Shown one piece after another: positions 53,237 to 63,551 of a DNA stretch of 64,000 nucleotides. The first letter of the stretch is position 1; every line of letters begins with the position of its first letter. Under the pieces are notes generated by a model. That model was not told the origin of the DNA and did not search any database. It saw nothing but the letters and a program-made list of their open reading frames with translations. Position numbers and translations under genes: made by a program. Source of the DNA: Pseudomonas guariconensis (GTDB taxonomy: Bacteria > Pseudomonadota > Gammaproteobacteria > Pseudomonadales > Pseudomonadaceae); the NCBI RefSeq assembly GCF_900102675.1, contig NZ_FMYX01000006.1:124001-188000 (forward strand). Reading direction: 5' to 3'.

Positions 53237-54670
53237 ATGTCAATACCACGCTTGAAATCCTACCTATCGATGTTCGCCGCCGTGCTGATGCTTGGCCAGG
53301 TGCTCACCGCCCAGGCCGAGGAAGCCCTGCCGGACTTCACCACCCTGGTCGAGCAGGCCTCGCCTGCTGTGGTGAACATCAGTACCAAGCAGAAGCTGCC
53401 GGACCGCCGTGTCGCCGCAGGGCAGATGCCGGACCTGGAAGGCCTGCCACCGATGTTCCGCGAGTTCTTCGAGCGCAACATGCCGCAAGTGCCGCGCTCG
53501 CCCCGTGGTGACCGTCAACGAGAAGCCCAGTCGCTCGGTTCGGGCTTCATCATCTCCAGCGATGGCTATGTGCTGACCAACAACCATGTGGTCGCCGATG
53601 CCGATGAGATCATCGTGCGTCTGTCCGACCGCAGCGAGCTGCAGGCCAAGCTGGTCGGTACCGATCCGCGCACAGACGTGGCCTTGCTCAAGGTCGAAGG
53701 CAAGAACCTGCCGACCGTCAAGCTCGGCGACTCCGAAAAGCTCAAGGTCGGTGAGTGGGTGCTGGCGATCGGCTCGCCGTTCGGCTTCGACCATTCGGTG
53801 ACCAAGGGCATCGTGAGCGCCAAGGGGCGGACCCTGCCCAACGACACTTATGTCCCGTTCATCCAGACCGACGTGGCGATCAACCCGGGTAACTCCGGTG
53901 GCCCGCTATTCAACATGAATGGCGAGGTGGTGGGCATCAACTCGCAGATTTTCACCCGTTCCGGTGGCTTCATGGGGCTGTCGTTCGCTATCCCGATCGA
54001 TGTGGCGCTGGATGTTTCCAATCAGCTGAAGAAGGACGGCAAGGTCAGTCGTGGCTGGCTTGGCGTGGTGATCCAGGAGGTCAACAAGGACCTGGCTGAA
54101 TCCTTCGGTCTGGACAAGCCAGCCGGTGCCTTGGTCGCCCAAGTGCTAGAGGACGGTCCGGCAGCCAAGGGTGGCTTGCAGGTAGGGGACGTGATTCTGA
54201 GCATGAATGGCCAGCCGATCATCATGTCGGCCGACCTGCCGCACTTGGTCGGCAGCCTCAAGGACGGCGCCAAGGCTCGTCTGGAGATCATCCGCAACGG
54301 CAAGCGCCAGAATCTGGATATCACCATCGGCGCGCTGCCCGAGGACGATGCGGACATCGGTACCGGCGCTGGAGCCGGCGCAGAACGCAACAGCAACCGT
54401 CTGGGCGTTTCCGTGGCCGACCTGACCGCCGAGCAGAAAAAGTCCCTGGAACTCAAGGGCGGCGTGGTCATCAAGGAGGTCCAGGATGGTCCGGCGGCGT
54501 TGATTGGCCTGCGTCCTGGCGATGTCATCAGTCACCTGAACAACCAGGCGATCGCTTCGGCCAAGCAGTTCACCGAAATTGCCAAGGATCTGCCGAAGAA
54601 TCGTTCGGTGTCGATGCGCGTGCTGCGTCAGGGCCGAGCCAGCTTCATTACCTTCAAGTTGGCGGAATAA
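53237..54670 (+). CDS. mucD: Periplasmic serine protease MucD (HtrA/DegP family)
   Basis: A 477-residue protease-chaperone. Signal peptide at MSIPRLKSYLSMFAAVLMLGQVLTAQA; the trypsin-like domain has His in TNNHVVADADEI, Asp in GTDPRTDVALLK and Ser in INPGNSGGPLFN, and two PDZ domains follow (GWLGVVIQEVNKDLAESFG and LGVSVADLTAEQKKSLELKGGV). It degrades misfolded envelope proteins and lowers AlgU activity. ATG 53237 gives the signal peptide directly. Followed by an intrinsic terminator. Confidence 0.95.
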   Translation: MSIPRLKSYLSMFAAVLMLGQVLTAQAEEALPDFTTLVEQASPAVVNISTKQKLPDRRVAAGQMPDLEGLPPMFREFFERNMPQVPRSPRGDRQREAQSLGSGFIISSDGYVLTNNHVVADADEIIVRLSDRSELQAKLVGTDPRTDVALLKVEGKNLPTVKLGDSEKLKVGEWVLAIGSPFGFDHSVTKGIVSAKGRTLPNDTYVPFIQTDVAINPGNSGGPLFNMNGEVVGINSQIFTRSGGFMGLSFAIPIDVALDVSNQLKKDGKVSRGWLGVVIQEVNKDLAESFGLDKPAGALVAQVLEDGPAAKGGLQVGDVILSMNGQPIIMSADLPHLVGSLKDGAKARLEIIRNGKRQNLDITIGALPEDDADIGTGAGAGAERNSNRLGVSVADLTAEQKKSLELKGGVVIKEVQDGPAALIGLRPGDVISHLNNQAIASAKQFTEIAKDLPKNRSVSMRVLRQGRASFITFKLAE

Positions 54671-54687
54671 TCTGCGCACTGCATAGG

Positions 54688-54714
54688 AAAGGGCAGCTTC
54701 GGCTGCCCTTTTTC
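54688..54714 (+). terminator. Intrinsic terminator of mucD
   Basis: AAAGGGCAGC-TTCG-GCTGCCCTTTTTC: a 10-bp stem with tetraloop and T-run, 17 bases after the mucD stop. Confidence 0.9.
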
Positions 54715-54908
54715 ATGAAATATTCCGTTGTCGCCCCTCATCCAAGGGCTGCGGGTAGCTCGGGCGCGCGCAATTCGGGGCTCCTACAGGGCAGCGCTCG
54801 TTACCATGTCGCTTGATCTGGAATCTCCCATATCCCTGCCGCTTAAGGTACAATTCCCGGCTATTTTTCGGCGGGCGTCCGGCTCGCAGCCTTTTCGAGT
54901 GTTGACCC

Positions 54909-56708
54909 GTGAGTGATTTGAGTCATATCCGCAATTTCTCCATCATCGCCCACATCGACCATGGCAAGTCGACGCTGGCCGACCGTTTCATCCAGATGTG
55001 CGGTGGCCTGTCGGCACGCGAAATGGAAGCCCAGGTCCTCGATTCCATGGATCTGGAGCGTGAGCGCGGGATCACCATCAAGGCCCACAGCGTCACGCTG
55101 AGCTATAAGGCCCAGGACGGCAAGGTCTACCAGCTGAACTTCATCGATACTCCCGGCCACGTCGACTTCACCTATGAAGTCAGCCGTTCCCTGGCCGCGT
55201 GCGAAGGCGCGCTGCTGGTCGTGGACGCCGGTCAGGGTGTCGAGGCCCAGTCCGTGGCCAACTGCTACACCGCTATCGAGCAGGGCCTGGAGGTCATGCC
55301 GGTGCTTAACAAGATGGACCTGCCCCAGGCCGACCCAGACCGCGTCAAGGACGAGATCGAGAAGATCATCGGCATCGACGCCACCGATGCCGTGGCATGC
55401 AGCGCCAAGAGCGGCATGGGCGTCGATGAGGTCCTCGAGCGTCTGGTGCAGACCATTCCCGCCCCGGAAGGCGAAATCGATGCTCCTCTGCAGGCACTGA
55501 TCATCGATTCCTGGTTCGACAATTACCTGGGCGTCGTCTCCCTGGTCCGCGTGCGTCATGGCCGGGTCAAGAAAGGGGACAAGATCCTGGTCAAGTCCAC
55601 CGGCAAGGTGCATCTGGTGGACAGCGTCGGTGTCTTCACCCCGAAACACACGCAGACCGCCGACCTCAAGGCGGGCGAGGTGGGCTTCATCATCGCCAGC
55701 ATCAAAGACATTCACGGGGCACCGGTCGGTGACACCCTGACCCTGTCCTCGACCCCAGAGGTCGAAGTGCTGCCAGGCTTCAAAAAGATCCAGCCGCAGG
55801 TTTATGCCGGCCTGTTCCCGGTCAGCTCCGACGATTTTGAAGATTTCCGCGACGCACTGTCGAAGCTGACCTTGAACGACTCCTCGCTGCAATACCTGCC
55901 GGAAAGCTCCGACGCACTGGGCTTCGGCTTCCGTTGCGGCTTCCTCGGCATGTTGCACATGGAGATCATTCAGGAGCGCCTGGAGCGCGAATACGACCTG
56001 GACCTGATCACCACCGCGCCGAGCGTGATCTACGAGCTGGTGCTCAAGACCGGTGAGACCATCTACGTCGACAACCCATCCAAGCTACCGGATGTTTCTG
56101 CGGTCCAGGACTTCCGTGAGCCAATCGTCACCGCCACCATCCTCGTGCCTCAGGAGCACCTGGGTAACGTCATCACCCTGTGCATCGAGAAGCGTGGCGT
56201 GCAGCGCGACATGCAGTTCCTCGGCAGCCAGGTACAGGTGCGCTACGACCTGCCGATGAACGAAGTGGTGCTGGACTTCTTCGATAAACTCAAGTCCACC
56301 AGCCGCGGTTACGCTTCGCTGGACTATCATTTCGATCGCTACCAGTCGGCCAACCTGGTCAAGCTGGACGTGCTGATCAACGGCGACAAGGTAGACGCCC
56401 TGGCGCTGATCGTTCACCGCGACAATGCCCACTACAAGGGCCGTGCGCTGACTGAGAAGATGAAGGAGCTGATCCCTCGGCAGATGTTCGATGTGGCGAT
56501 CCAGGCAGCCATCGGTGGCCAGATCGTCGCCCGTACGACCGTCAAGGCGCTCAGAAAGAACGTACTGGCTAAGTGCTACGGCGGTGACGTCAGCCGTAAG
56601 AAGAAGCTGCTGGAGAAGCAGAAGGCCGGTAAGAAACGCATGAAGCAGGTCGGCAACGTGGAGATCCCACAGGAAGCCTTCCTCGCCGTGCTCAGGTTGG
56701 ATAGCTAG
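54909..56708 (+). CDS. lepA: Elongation factor 4 (LepA)
   Basis: A 599-residue translational GTPase. G1 [14 protein letters not shown] at residues ~13-26, the DTPGHVDF of G3 near 80, [12 protein letters not shown] of G4 near 133, then EF-G-like domains and the LepA-specific C-terminal domain ([43 protein letters not shown]). Start GTG 54909. It lies 6 bases before lepB, so the two are one transcript. Confidence 0.97.
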   Translation: MSDLSHIRNFSIIAHIDHGKSTLADRFIQMCGGLSAREMEAQVLDSMDLERERGITIKAHSVTLSYKAQDGKVYQLNFIDTPGHVDFTYEVSRSLAACEGALLVVDAGQGVEAQSVANCYTAIEQGLEVMPVLNKMDLPQADPDRVKDEIEKIIGIDATDAVACSAKSGMGVDEVLERLVQTIPAPEGEIDAPLQALIIDSWFDNYLGVVSLVRVRHGRVKKGDKILVKSTGKVHLVDSVGVFTPKHTQTADLKAGEVGFIIASIKDIHGAPVGDTLTLSSTPEVEVLPGFKKIQPQVYAGLFPVSSDDFEDFRDALSKLTLNDSSLQYLPESSDALGFGFRCGFLGMLHMEIIQERLEREYDLDLITTAPSVIYELVLKTGETIYVDNPSKLPDVSAVQDFREPIVTATILVPQEHLGNVITLCIEKRGVQRDMQFLGSQVQVRYDLPMNEVVLDFFDKLKSTSRGYASLDYHFDRYQSANLVKLDVLINGDKVDALALIVHRDNAHYKGRALTEKMKELIPRQMFDVAIQAAIGGQIVARTTVKALRKNVLAKCYGGDVSRKKKLLEKQKAGKKRMKQVGNVEIPQEAFLAVLRLDS

Positions 56709-56713
56709 GTCCT

Positions 56714-57568
56714 ATGTCGCTAAATTTCCCGCTGTTGCTAGTCATCGCCGTAGCTGTCTGCGGCCTGTTGGGCTTGATCGACCTGCTGTTCCTGGCTCCG
56801 CGCCGGCGAGCGGCGGTCGCCAACTACCAGGGCAGCGTCAGCCAGCCCGAGATGGCAGTGCTCGAGCGCCTGAACAAGGAGCCGTTGCTCGTCGAGTACG
56901 GCAAGTCGTTCTTCCCGGTGCTGTTCATCGTGCTGGTGTTGCGTTCGTTCCTGGTCGAGCCGTTCCAGATCCCATCGGGATCGATGAAACCGACTCTGGA
57001 AGTGGGCGATTTCATCTTGGTGAACAAGTTCTCCTACGGTATTCGCCTGCCGGTGATCGACAAGAAAGTCATCGAGGTGGGAGACCCGCAGCGCGGCGAC
57101 GTGATGGTGTTCCGCTACCCGAGCGACCCGAATGTCAACTACATCAAGCGTGTGGTCGGGCTGCCGGGCGATCAGGTGCGCTACACCAGCGACAAGCGCC
57201 TGTACGTCAATGGCCAGCCGGTCGCCGAGCAATTGGTCGGTACCGAGCCAGGCACCCTGGGCAGTGCCCAGCTGTACAAGGAAAAACTCGGCGAGGCCGA
57301 GCACCTGATCCGCAAGGAAATGAGCCGCTACCGCATGCCGCCGGACCAGCAATGGACCGTTCCGGCTGGCCATTACTTCATGATGGGTGACAACCGCGAC
57401 AACTCCAACGACAGCCGCTACTGGGACGATCCGAACATTCCCAAGGAACTGCACGGCATGGTTCCGGATCGCAACATTGTCGGCAAGGCCTTCGCGGTCT
57501 GGATGAGCTGGCCGGAGCCCAAGCTCAGCCACTTCCCCAACCTGTCGCGGGTAGGCCTGATCCATTGA
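56714..57568 (+). CDS. lepB: Signal peptidase I
   Basis: A 284-residue membrane peptidase. Two N-terminal helices (residues ~5-24 and ~62-80); the catalytic Ser in QIPSGSMKPTLEVGDFILVNKFSYGIRLP and the Lys in YIKRVVGLPGDQV, with GDNRDNSNDSRYWDD near 230. It removes leader peptides of exported proteins. Overlaps nothing; a 10-bp hairpin follows. Confidence 0.96.
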   Translation: MSLNFPLLLVIAVAVCGLLGLIDLLFLAPRRRAAVANYQGSVSQPEMAVLERLNKEPLLVEYGKSFFPVLFIVLVLRSFLVEPFQIPSGSMKPTLEVGDFILVNKFSYGIRLPVIDKKVIEVGDPQRGDVMVFRYPSDPNVNYIKRVVGLPGDQVRYTSDKRLYVNGQPVAEQLVGTEPGTLGSAQLYKEKLGEAEHLIRKEMSRYRMPPDQQWTVPAGHYFMMGDNRDNSNDSRYWDDPNIPKELHGMVPDRNIVGKAFAVWMSWPEPKLSHFPNLSRVGLIH

Positions 57569-57575
57569 TACCCAA

Positions 57576-57600
57576 CGGCGCTGTCTGACAGACAGCGCCG
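57576..57600. ncRNA. Hairpin in the rnc leader
   Basis: CGGCGCTGTC-TGACA-GACAGCGCCG is a perfect 10-bp stem between lepB and rnc, without a T-run. In E. coli the rnc leader has a hairpin cut by RNase III; this one could be equivalent or a weak terminator. Confidence 0.4.
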
Positions 57601-57732
57601 AATGCATTTCTGACATAGGCTGTGTTCTCAGGGATCGAGAGATTCCGCCGCCCACAAGGTGGTGGGCCACAGCCAAACAGTCTTTCAGGATGTTGATTTG
57701 AACAACGCGTTGAACAATCCACGGGTGGCCCC

Positions 57733-58422
57733 ATGAGTGCTTCCCTCGCGCGCCTGGAGCGCAAGCTCGGCTATACCTTCAAGAACCAGGACCAGATGCT
57801 CCTGGCCCTGACTCATCGCAGCTATGCCGGGCGCAACAACGAGCGCCTGGAGTTTCTGGGCGATGCCATCCTCAACTTCGTGGCCGGCGAAGCGCTGTTC
57901 GAGCGTTTTCCGCAGGCCCGCGAAGGCCAGCTCTCGCGCCTGCGCGCCCGTCTGGTCAAAGGTGAGACCCTGGCCCGTCTGGCCCGGGGCTTCGATCTGG
58001 GCGAATACCTGCGCTTGGGCTCGGGTGAGCTCAAGAGCGGTGGTTTCCGGCGGGAGTCGATCCTGGCCGATGCCCTCGAAGCGCTGATCGGGGCGATCTA
58101 CCTGGACGCCGACATGGAGACCGCACGCGAACGCATCCTGGCCTGGCTGGCCGGTGAGTTCGATGGGTTGACTCTGGTCGACACCAACAAAGACCCCAAG
58201 ACTCGTCTGCAGGAATTCCTGCAGTCGCGTGCCTGCGAACTGCCACGCTATGAAGTGGTGGACATCCAGGGCGAACCGCACTGCCGTACCTTCTTCGTCG
58301 AATGCGAGGTGGTGCTGCTGAACAACAAGAGCCGTGGCCAGGGCGTGAGCCGGCGTATCGCCGAGCAGGTCGCCGCCGCTGCTGCATTGATCGCCCTTGG
58401 CGTGGAGAATGGCAATGACTGA
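57733..58422 (+). CDS. rnc: Ribonuclease III
   Basis: A 229-residue double-stranded RNA endonuclease. The catalytic signature [16 protein letters not shown] near residue 35 and the C-terminal double-stranded RNA-binding domain ([40 protein letters not shown]) are present. It processes rRNA and some mRNAs. Its end overlaps the era start by 8 bases. Confidence 0.96.
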   Translation: MSASLARLERKLGYTFKNQDQMLLALTHRSYAGRNNERLEFLGDAILNFVAGEALFERFPQAREGQLSRLRARLVKGETLARLARGFDLGEYLRLGSGELKSGGFRRESILADALEALIGAIYLDADMETARERILAWLAGEFDGLTLVDTNKDPKTRLQEFLQSRACELPRYEVVDIQGEPHCRTFFVECEVVLLNNKSRGQGVSRRIAEQVAAAAALIALGVENGND

Positions 58423-59317
58423 GAACACTTCGACCCGTTGCGGCTATGTCGCGATCGTCGGTCGCCCCAACGTGGGCAAGTCCACGCTGCTCAACCACAT
58501 CCTCGGCCAGAAGCTGGCGATCACCTCGCGCAAGCCGCAGACCACCCGGCACAACATGCTCGGTATCAAGACCGAGGGCGACGTGCAGGCGATCTACGTC
58601 GATACGCCCGGTATGCACAAGGCCAACGACAAGGCCTTGAACCGCTACATGAACCGCAACGCATCGGCTGCCTTGAAGGATGTCGACGTAGTCATCTTCG
58701 TGGTCGACCGGACCCGCTGGACCGACGAGGACCAACTGGTGCTTGAGCGTGTGCAGTACGTGAGTGGCCCGGTGATCCTGGCGGTCAACAAGACCGACCG
58801 CATGGATGAGAAAGCCGAGCTGATCCCGCACTTGCAGTGGCTGCAGCAGCAGTTGCCCAATGCCGAGATCGTGCCGATTTCCGCCCAGCAAGGCCACAAC
58901 CTCGAAGCCTTGGAAGCGTTGATCGCCAAGCATCTGCCCGAGAACGAGCATTTCTTCCCGGAAGATCAGATCACCGACCGCAGTAGCCGCTTCCTGGCTG
59001 CGGAACTGGTGCGCGAAAAGATCATGCGCCAGCTCGGTGCTGAGCTTCCGTACCAGATCACCGTGGAGATCGAGGAATTCAAGCAGCAGGGCCATGTGCT
59101 GCATATCCATGCGTTGATCCTGGTCGAGCGTGACGGTCAGAAGAAGATCATCATTGGTGACAAGGGCGAGCGCATCAAGCGCATCGGTTCGGACGCGCGC
59201 AAGGATATGGAAGTGTTGTTCGACGCCAAGGTCATGCTCAACCTGTGGGTCAAGGTCAAAGGCGGCTGGTCCGACGATGAGCGCGCCCTGCGCTCGCTGG
59301 GCTACGGCGACCTGTAA
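58415..59317 (+). CDS. era: GTPase Era
   Basis: A 300-residue GTPase for 16S rRNA maturation. G1 [15 protein letters not shown]3 [11 protein letters not shown]4 NKTDRMD, and a KH RNA-binding domain with [16 protein letters not shown] 58415 is chosen because GGAG lies seven bases before it; the ATG at 58409 is too close to that site. Coupled to rnc. Confidence 0.95.
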   Translation: MTENTSTRCGYVAIVGRPNVGKSTLLNHILGQKLAITSRKPQTTRHNMLGIKTEGDVQAIYVDTPGMHKANDKALNRYMNRNASAALKDVDVVIFVVDRTRWTDEDQLVLERVQYVSGPVILAVNKTDRMDEKAELIPHLQWLQQQLPNAEIVPISAQQGHNLEALEALIAKHLPENEHFFPEDQITDRSSRFLAAELVREKIMRQLGAELPYQITVEIEEFKQQGHVLHIHALILVERDGQKKIIIGDKGERIKRIGSDARKDMEVLFDAKVMLNLWVKVKGGWSDDERALRSLGYGDL

Positions 59318-59348
59318 CCGCTCCAGCCAACAGACAGCTGGCTCGTAC

Positions 59349-59422
59349 CCTGTGGGAGCGGGTTCACCTTCGAATGACAGTGGTTTCACTGATGCGTTCG
59401 AAGGTGGCCCCGCTCCCACAGG
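59349..59422. repeat. Long REP-type inverted pair between era and recO
   Basis: CCTGTGGGAGCGGG (59349-59362) and CCCGCTCCCACAGG (59409-59422), with an inner CCTTCGAA/TTCGAAGG pairing. It lies within the rnc-era-recO gene line. Confidence 0.85.
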
Positions 59423-59447
59423 CACATTCAAACCCCAGAGATCGCTG

Positions 59448-60131
59448 ATGGAACAACCCGCCGGCCAGCCGGCCTACGTGCTTCACAGCCGTGCCTACAA
59501 GGAAACCAGCGCGCTGGTGGATTTCCTCACGCCCCAAGGCCGTGTACGTGCGGTGCTGCGCCGTGCCCGGGGCAAGGGGGGCAGCCTGGTCCGGCCGTTC
59601 GTGGAGCTGGAGGTGGAGTTGCGTGGGCGAGGGGAGCTGAAGAACGTCGGTCGCCTGGACAGTGTCGGCATCGGCGGCTGGTTGCATGGCGATGCCTTGT
59701 TCAGCGGGCTGTACCTCAATGAACTGTTGATGCGCCTGCTGCCTGCGGAGGCGCCGCATCCTGCGTTGTTCGAGCACTACACCTTGACGCTGCAGGCCCT
59801 GGCCGCCGGTCGGCCCCTGGAGCCGCTGTTGCGTGCCTTCGAGTGGCGCCTGTTGGATGAGTTAGGTTATGCCTTTGCCCTGACCCACGATATCAACGAC
59901 GACCCCATCGACACCCAAGGACTGTATCGCCTGCAGGTCGATGCGGGCCTGGAGCGGGTTTACCTGGCGCAGCCTGGGTTGTTCACCGGGGCAGAGCTGC
60001 TGGCACTGGCCGAGGCCGATTGGCAAGCCCCGGGTGCGTTGCTTGCTGCCAAGCGCCTGATGCGCCAGGCCTTGGCGGTACACCTGGGGCCGAAGCCGCT
60101 GGTGAGCCGGGAACTGTTTCGCAAGCGTTGA
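59448..60131 (+). CDS. recO: DNA repair protein RecO
   Basis: A 227-residue RecF-pathway protein that loads RecA onto SSB-coated DNA. The N-terminal OB-fold opens ATGs with [36 protein letters not shown], and the helical C-terminal part follows. The C-terminal zinc Cys cluster of some family members is absent, as is usual for gammaproteobacterial RecO. ATG 59448 is preferred over an open frame extending upstream through the REP pair. Confidence 0.92.
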   Translation: MEQPAGQPAYVLHSRAYKETSALVDFLTPQGRVRAVLRRARGKGGSLVRPFVELEVELRGRGELKNVGRLDSVGIGGWLHGDALFSGLYLNELLMRLLPAEAPHPALFEHYTLTLQALAAGRPLEPLLRAFEWRLLDELGYAFALTHDINDDPIDTQGLYRLQVDAGLERVYLAQPGLFTGAELLALAEADWQAPGALLAAKRLMRQALAVHLGPKPLVSRELFRKR

Positions 60132-60175
60132 GCACATCGTATGCTGTGGGGCTCAACTTTCAGGAGAGCCCTTTC

Positions 60176-60916
60176 GTGACTCACAGCAACCGCATGCTTC
60201 TTGGCGTCAACATCGACCACGTGGCGACCCTTCGCCAGGCCCGGGGCACCCGTTACCCAGACCCGGTCAAGGCCGCGCTGGATGCCGAGGAAGCGGGCGC
60301 CGACGGTATCACCGTGCACCTGCGCGAAGACCGCCGGCATATCCAGGAGCGCGACGTGCTGCTGCTCAAGGACGTGCTGCAGACCCGCATGAACTTCGAA
60401 ATGGGCATCACCGAAGAAATGATGGCCTTCGCCGAGAAGATCCGTCCGGCGCATATCTGCCTGGTGCCTGAAACCCGCCAGGAACTGACGACCGAGGGTG
60501 GCCTGGACGTCGCCGGCCAGGAGGCTCGGATCAAGGCTGCGGTGGAGCGTCTGTCGCGCACAGGGGCTGAAGTTTCACTGTTCATCGATCCGGACGCGCG
60601 TCAGATCGAAGCTTCGCGCCGTGTCGGTGCACCGGCGATCGAACTGCACACCGGCCGCTATGCCGATGCCGAAACCCCGACCGAGGTGGCCGAAGAGCTG
60701 CAGCGGATCATTGACGGCGTGGCCGTGGGGGTAGGGCAGGGGCTGATCGTCAATGCCGGCCATGGCCTTCACTACCACAACGTCGAGGCGGTGGCGGCGA
60801 TCAAGGGCATCAATGAACTGAACATCGGCCATGCGCTGGTGGCCCATGCGCTGTTCGTCGGTTTCAAGGCGGCTGTGGCCGAGATGAAGGCGCTGATCGT
60901 AGCGGCTTCTCGCTAA
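60176..60916 (+). CDS. pdxJ: Pyridoxine 5'-phosphate synthase
   Basis: A 246-residue TIM-barrel enzyme that joins 1-deoxyxylulose 5-phosphate and 3-amino-2-oxopropyl phosphate in vitamin B6 synthesis. Family blocks [61 protein letters not shown] and INAGHGL-type [12 protein letters not shown] are all present. GTG 60176 follows a CAGGAG site. It is 44 bases after recO. Confidence 0.95.
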   Translation: MTHSNRMLLGVNIDHVATLRQARGTRYPDPVKAALDAEEAGADGITVHLREDRRHIQERDVLLLKDVLQTRMNFEMGITEEMMAFAEKIRPAHICLVPETRQELTTEGGLDVAGQEARIKAAVERLSRTGAEVSLFIDPDARQIEASRRVGAPAIELHTGRYADAETPTEVAEELQRIIDGVAVGVGQGLIVNAGHGLHYHNVEAVAAIKGINELNIGHALVAHALFVGFKAAVAEMKALIVAASR

Positions 60917-60925
60917 TTGCCGTTC

Positions 60926-60955
60926 GGCTGTACTGGCCCCTTCGCCGGTACAGCC
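60926..60955. terminator. Hairpin between convergent pdxJ and kinase
   Basis: GGCTGTACTGGC and GCCGGTACAGCC pair (one G/U) around CCCTTC. No T-run; acts perhaps in both directions. Confidence 0.5.
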
Positions 60956-60959
60956 CCCG

Positions 60960-62342
60960 TCATTGCGCTCGGAATACCAAGGTGAAGCGGGTAGGGCCAG
61001 CAGGCGTGCTGCTGGCCTCGACTCGTCCGCCATGCAACTGCATGATCGACTTCACGATCGCCAGTCCCAATCCTGTCCCACCCTCCAGCCGCGAGCGTCC
61101 GCATCCTGCGCGGTAAAAGCGTTCGAACAGGTGCGGCAGATGACACCCGGCTATGCCTGGCCCCTGGTTGCGCACCCCTAGGTGTATCTCATCGCCCTGA
61201 CGTTCGATCAGGACCGTCACCACCTGGTTCTCTGGGCTGTGGCGGATGGCATTGCTCAACAGGTTGGACAGCGCCCGCTGGAACATCAAGCGATCGGCCA
61301 TGGCCGTCCCCCAACCCTGCAGATGCAGTTCGATCCCCTTGAGCTCGGCGCTGACGGCGAACAGTTCGCAGACCCGCTCCGCTTCCTGAGCCAGGGCCAG
61401 TGGCCCGAGCATTACCTGGGCCTGGGGTTGGCTGACTTGGGCGAGAAACAACATGTCGTTGATGATGCGGTTGAGGCGGGTCAATTCCTCGACACTGTCC
61501 TCCAGTGCTTCCCGGTAATAGGTGCCATCGCGGTCCCGGGCCAGGGTGACCTGGGCCTTGCCCATGAGATTACCGATGGGCGTGCGAAGCTCATGGGCCA
61601 GATCATCGGAGAATTGCGAGAGCTGGCGTACACCTTGATCCAGGCGATCGAGCATGACATTGATGGCCTTGGCCAGCTCGGCCAGTTCCACCGGCAAGCC
61701 TGTGTCGGGAAGGCGATGCCCCAGGTCCTGGGCCGAGACGCGCCCGGCAATCCGGCGAAAGTGACGCAAAGGGCGCAATCCCATTTGCATCAGTTTCCAG
61801 GCACTGAGGCCGATCAGTACCAGCAACAAGGGCAGGGCCAACAATGTCGAGTTCAGGTAGGCCTGGAGCAGGGTGTTATCGTCGGCGCGATTGAGCGACA
61901 TCATCACCCGAACGGTGGTGTCGTCGCGCAGGCGCATCAGGCGGGTGGCGGTGAGGATCTGGGCATCGGCACTGTCGCGCCACTCGTGGAAGCTCAGCCG
62001 GTCGCCGACCGGCAGCTCGTTCAGGCGTGCTTCCAGCGCAGGTCCCAGGCTCAGCAGCAAGGGGTGACGACCGTCGAGCGCCAGGATGCTCAGGCTCAGG
62101 TTGTCATGGCCCATGATCACATCGAGCAAGGGATGGGCGCGGCGGGCCAGATCCTCGTTGCGTAGATCGACGCGCAGATTGTGTTCGATCTGCAGCATCT
62201 TACGGTCCAGGTCTTTGCGGGCGCGGCTGTCCAGTTCGTGCTGCAGAGCGAACACGGCCAGGCAAGCCAGCAATAGCACCAGCGTGGCGCCCATCAGGGT
62301 CACCGACAACCCCAGGCGCAAGGACAGGCTGGCAGGTTTCAT
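60960..62342 (-). CDS. Heavy-metal-type sensor histidine kinase
   Basis: A 460-residue kinase of the CzcS/CopS/SilS type. TM1 is at residues ~10-33, then the family-like [22 protein letters not shown], a periplasmic loop, TM2 at ~163-183, HAMP, HisKA with H250 ([21 protein letters not shown]) and HATPase with [15 protein letters not shown] and [14 protein letters not shown]. It overlaps its response regulator by 4 bases. The metal or other signal is not known; no czc or cop genes are in the window. Confidence 0.9.
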   Translation of the reverse strand: MKPASLSLRLGLSVTLMGATLVLLLACLAVFALQHELDSRARKDLDRKMLQIEHNLRVDLRNEDLARRAHPLLDVIMGHDNLSLSILALDGRHPLLLSLGPALEARLNELPVGDRLSFHEWRDSADAQILTATRLMRLRDDTTVRVMMSLNRADDNTLLQAYLNSTLLALPLLLVLIGLSAWKLMQMGLRPLRHFRRIAGRVSAQDLGHRLPDTGLPVELAELAKAINVMLDRLDQGVRQLSQFSDDLAHELRTPIGNLMGKAQVTLARDRDGTYYREALEDSVEELTRLNRIINDMLFLAQVSQPQAQVMLGPLALAQEAERVCELFAVSAELKGIELHLQGWGTAMADRLMFQRALSNLLSNAIRHSPENQVVTVLIERQGDEIHLGVRNQGPGIAGCHLPHLFERFYRAGCGRSRLEGGTGLGLAIVKSIMQLHGGRVEASSTPAGPTRFTLVFRAQ

Positions 62343-63013
62343 GGCCTGGCCTCGAGCACGTAGCCCACGCCGCGCAGAGTGTGGATCAGTTTGTCGTCGA
62401 ACGGGTCGTCGATCTTGGCCCGCAGGCGACGGATCGACACCTCCACCACGTTGGTGTCGCAGTCGAAATTCATGTCCCAGACCAGCGAGATGATCTGCGT
62501 GCGCGACAACACTTCGCCGCTCTGGCGCATCAATAGGTGCAGCAGAGCGAACTCCTTGGCGGTCAGGTCGATGCGCCGCCCTGCGCGGTAGGCGCGGTGG
62601 CGGCCAGGGTCCAGTTCCAGGTCAGCGACGCGCAGGGTGCTCGGTTGCAGATGCTGGTCGTTGCGCCGCAGAAGGCTGCGGATTCGAGCCAGCAATTCCG
62701 GGAATTCGAAGGGTTTGAGCAGATAATCGTCGGCGCCCAGGTCCAGGCCTTTGACCCGGTCGTCCAGGCGGCCATGGGCCGTAAGCATCATGATCCGCGT
62801 GGCCGATTCGCTGCGCAGGCGTTGCAGTACGCTCCAGCCGTCCAGGCCGGGCAGGTTGACGTCGAGAATCACCAGGTCATAGGGCTGCTGGCGGGCCAAA
62901 TGCAGCCCGTCGATACCGGTATGGGCGCAGTCGACCACGTAGCCGTTCTCGCGCAGACCCTGTTGCAGGTAATCAGCGGTACGCAGTTCGTCTTCGATGA
63001 TCAGTAGGCGCAT
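62339..63013 (-). CDS. OmpR-type response regulator (CzcR/CopR-like)
   Basis: A 224-residue response regulator with D51 ([13 protein letters not shown]) and the Lys of [10 protein letters not shown] in the receiver, and a winged helix ending [40 protein letters not shown], typical of metal-response regulators. It forms a pair with the kinase it overlaps. Divergent from a small periplasmic protein; TGTAATG occurs three times in that interval. Confidence 0.9.
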   Translation of the reverse strand: MRLLIIEDELRTADYLQQGLRENGYVVDCAHTGIDGLHLARQQPYDLVILDVNLPGLDGWSVLQRLRSESATRIMMLTAHGRLDDRVKGLDLGADDYLLKPFEFPELLARIRSLLRRNDQHLQPSTLRVADLELDPGRHRAYRAGRRIDLTAKEFALLHLLMRQSGEVLSRTQIISLVWDMNFDCDTNVVEVSIRRLRAKIDDPFDDKLIHTLRGVGYVLEARP

Positions 63014-63277
63014 GGGAAGCTCGGTGTAATGAAAGGTGGCGATTCTCGACCCTGTAGCGAGATCAGGGTCAAGGTTGCCGATGTTACGGGATGCAACCGA
63101 GCGGAAAGCTTGAATAACGGATTTGTAATGGGCCGGACATGTGGCTGAAAGGCGTTGCGCAAGTCTGTGCCGAAACGCCGCTCAAGTCTTGCAACACTGT
63201 AATGTCCGACTCACCTTGGCGTTAGCTGCGCCTCGCTACGATGGCCTCGAACGACTGGTTATCACGAGGCAAACACG

Positions 63278-63481
63278 ATGAACCTGACCCAATACTTGTT
63301 GTTGGCTGTACTCGCCTTGGGCAGTTCTGGGGCAATGGCCGAAGGCGGCGCCGAGCGTTCCAGGCAGTTCTGGGAGGCGTTCCGGCAAGACCAGCAGCGC
63401 CTGCATGGCGACAAAGAGCAAGCCGTGGTGGCGCGTGAGCGCAAGGCGAACGAGAAGGCCCGTGAATTGGCCAAGGATTGA
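63278..63481 (+). CDS. Small periplasmic protein, 67 residues
   Basis: The signal peptide MNLTQYLLLAVLALGSSGAMA is followed by a short charged helix (EGGAERSRQFWEAFRQDQQRLHGDKEQAVVARERKANEKARELAKD). No family is recognised. It is divergent from the metal-type response regulator and has its own terminator, so it is a likely target of that system. A role as small envelope stress factor is only inferred. Confidence 0.75.
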   Translation: MNLTQYLLLAVLALGSSGAMAEGGAERSRQFWEAFRQDQQRLHGDKEQAVVARERKANEKARELAKD

Positions 63482-63525
63482 CGTGTAGCCGCCTTCGCAG
63501 TCGCTCCTCTGACGAAGGCGAGTCT

Positions 63526-63551
63526 GGCGCCCCTACGGGGGCGCCTTTTTT
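63526..63551 (+). terminator. Intrinsic terminator of the small periplasmic gene
   Basis: GGCGCCCC-TAC-GGGGGCGCC with TTTTTT after it, 45 bases downstream of the stop. It ends at the cmoB stop codon, so it may also serve as barrier for cmoB. Confidence 0.88.

Noticed and set aside
54728..54916. 62-codon open frame before lepA
   Set aside because: It runs over the mucD-lepA gap and the lepA start with no recognisable family and no good ribosome-binding site.
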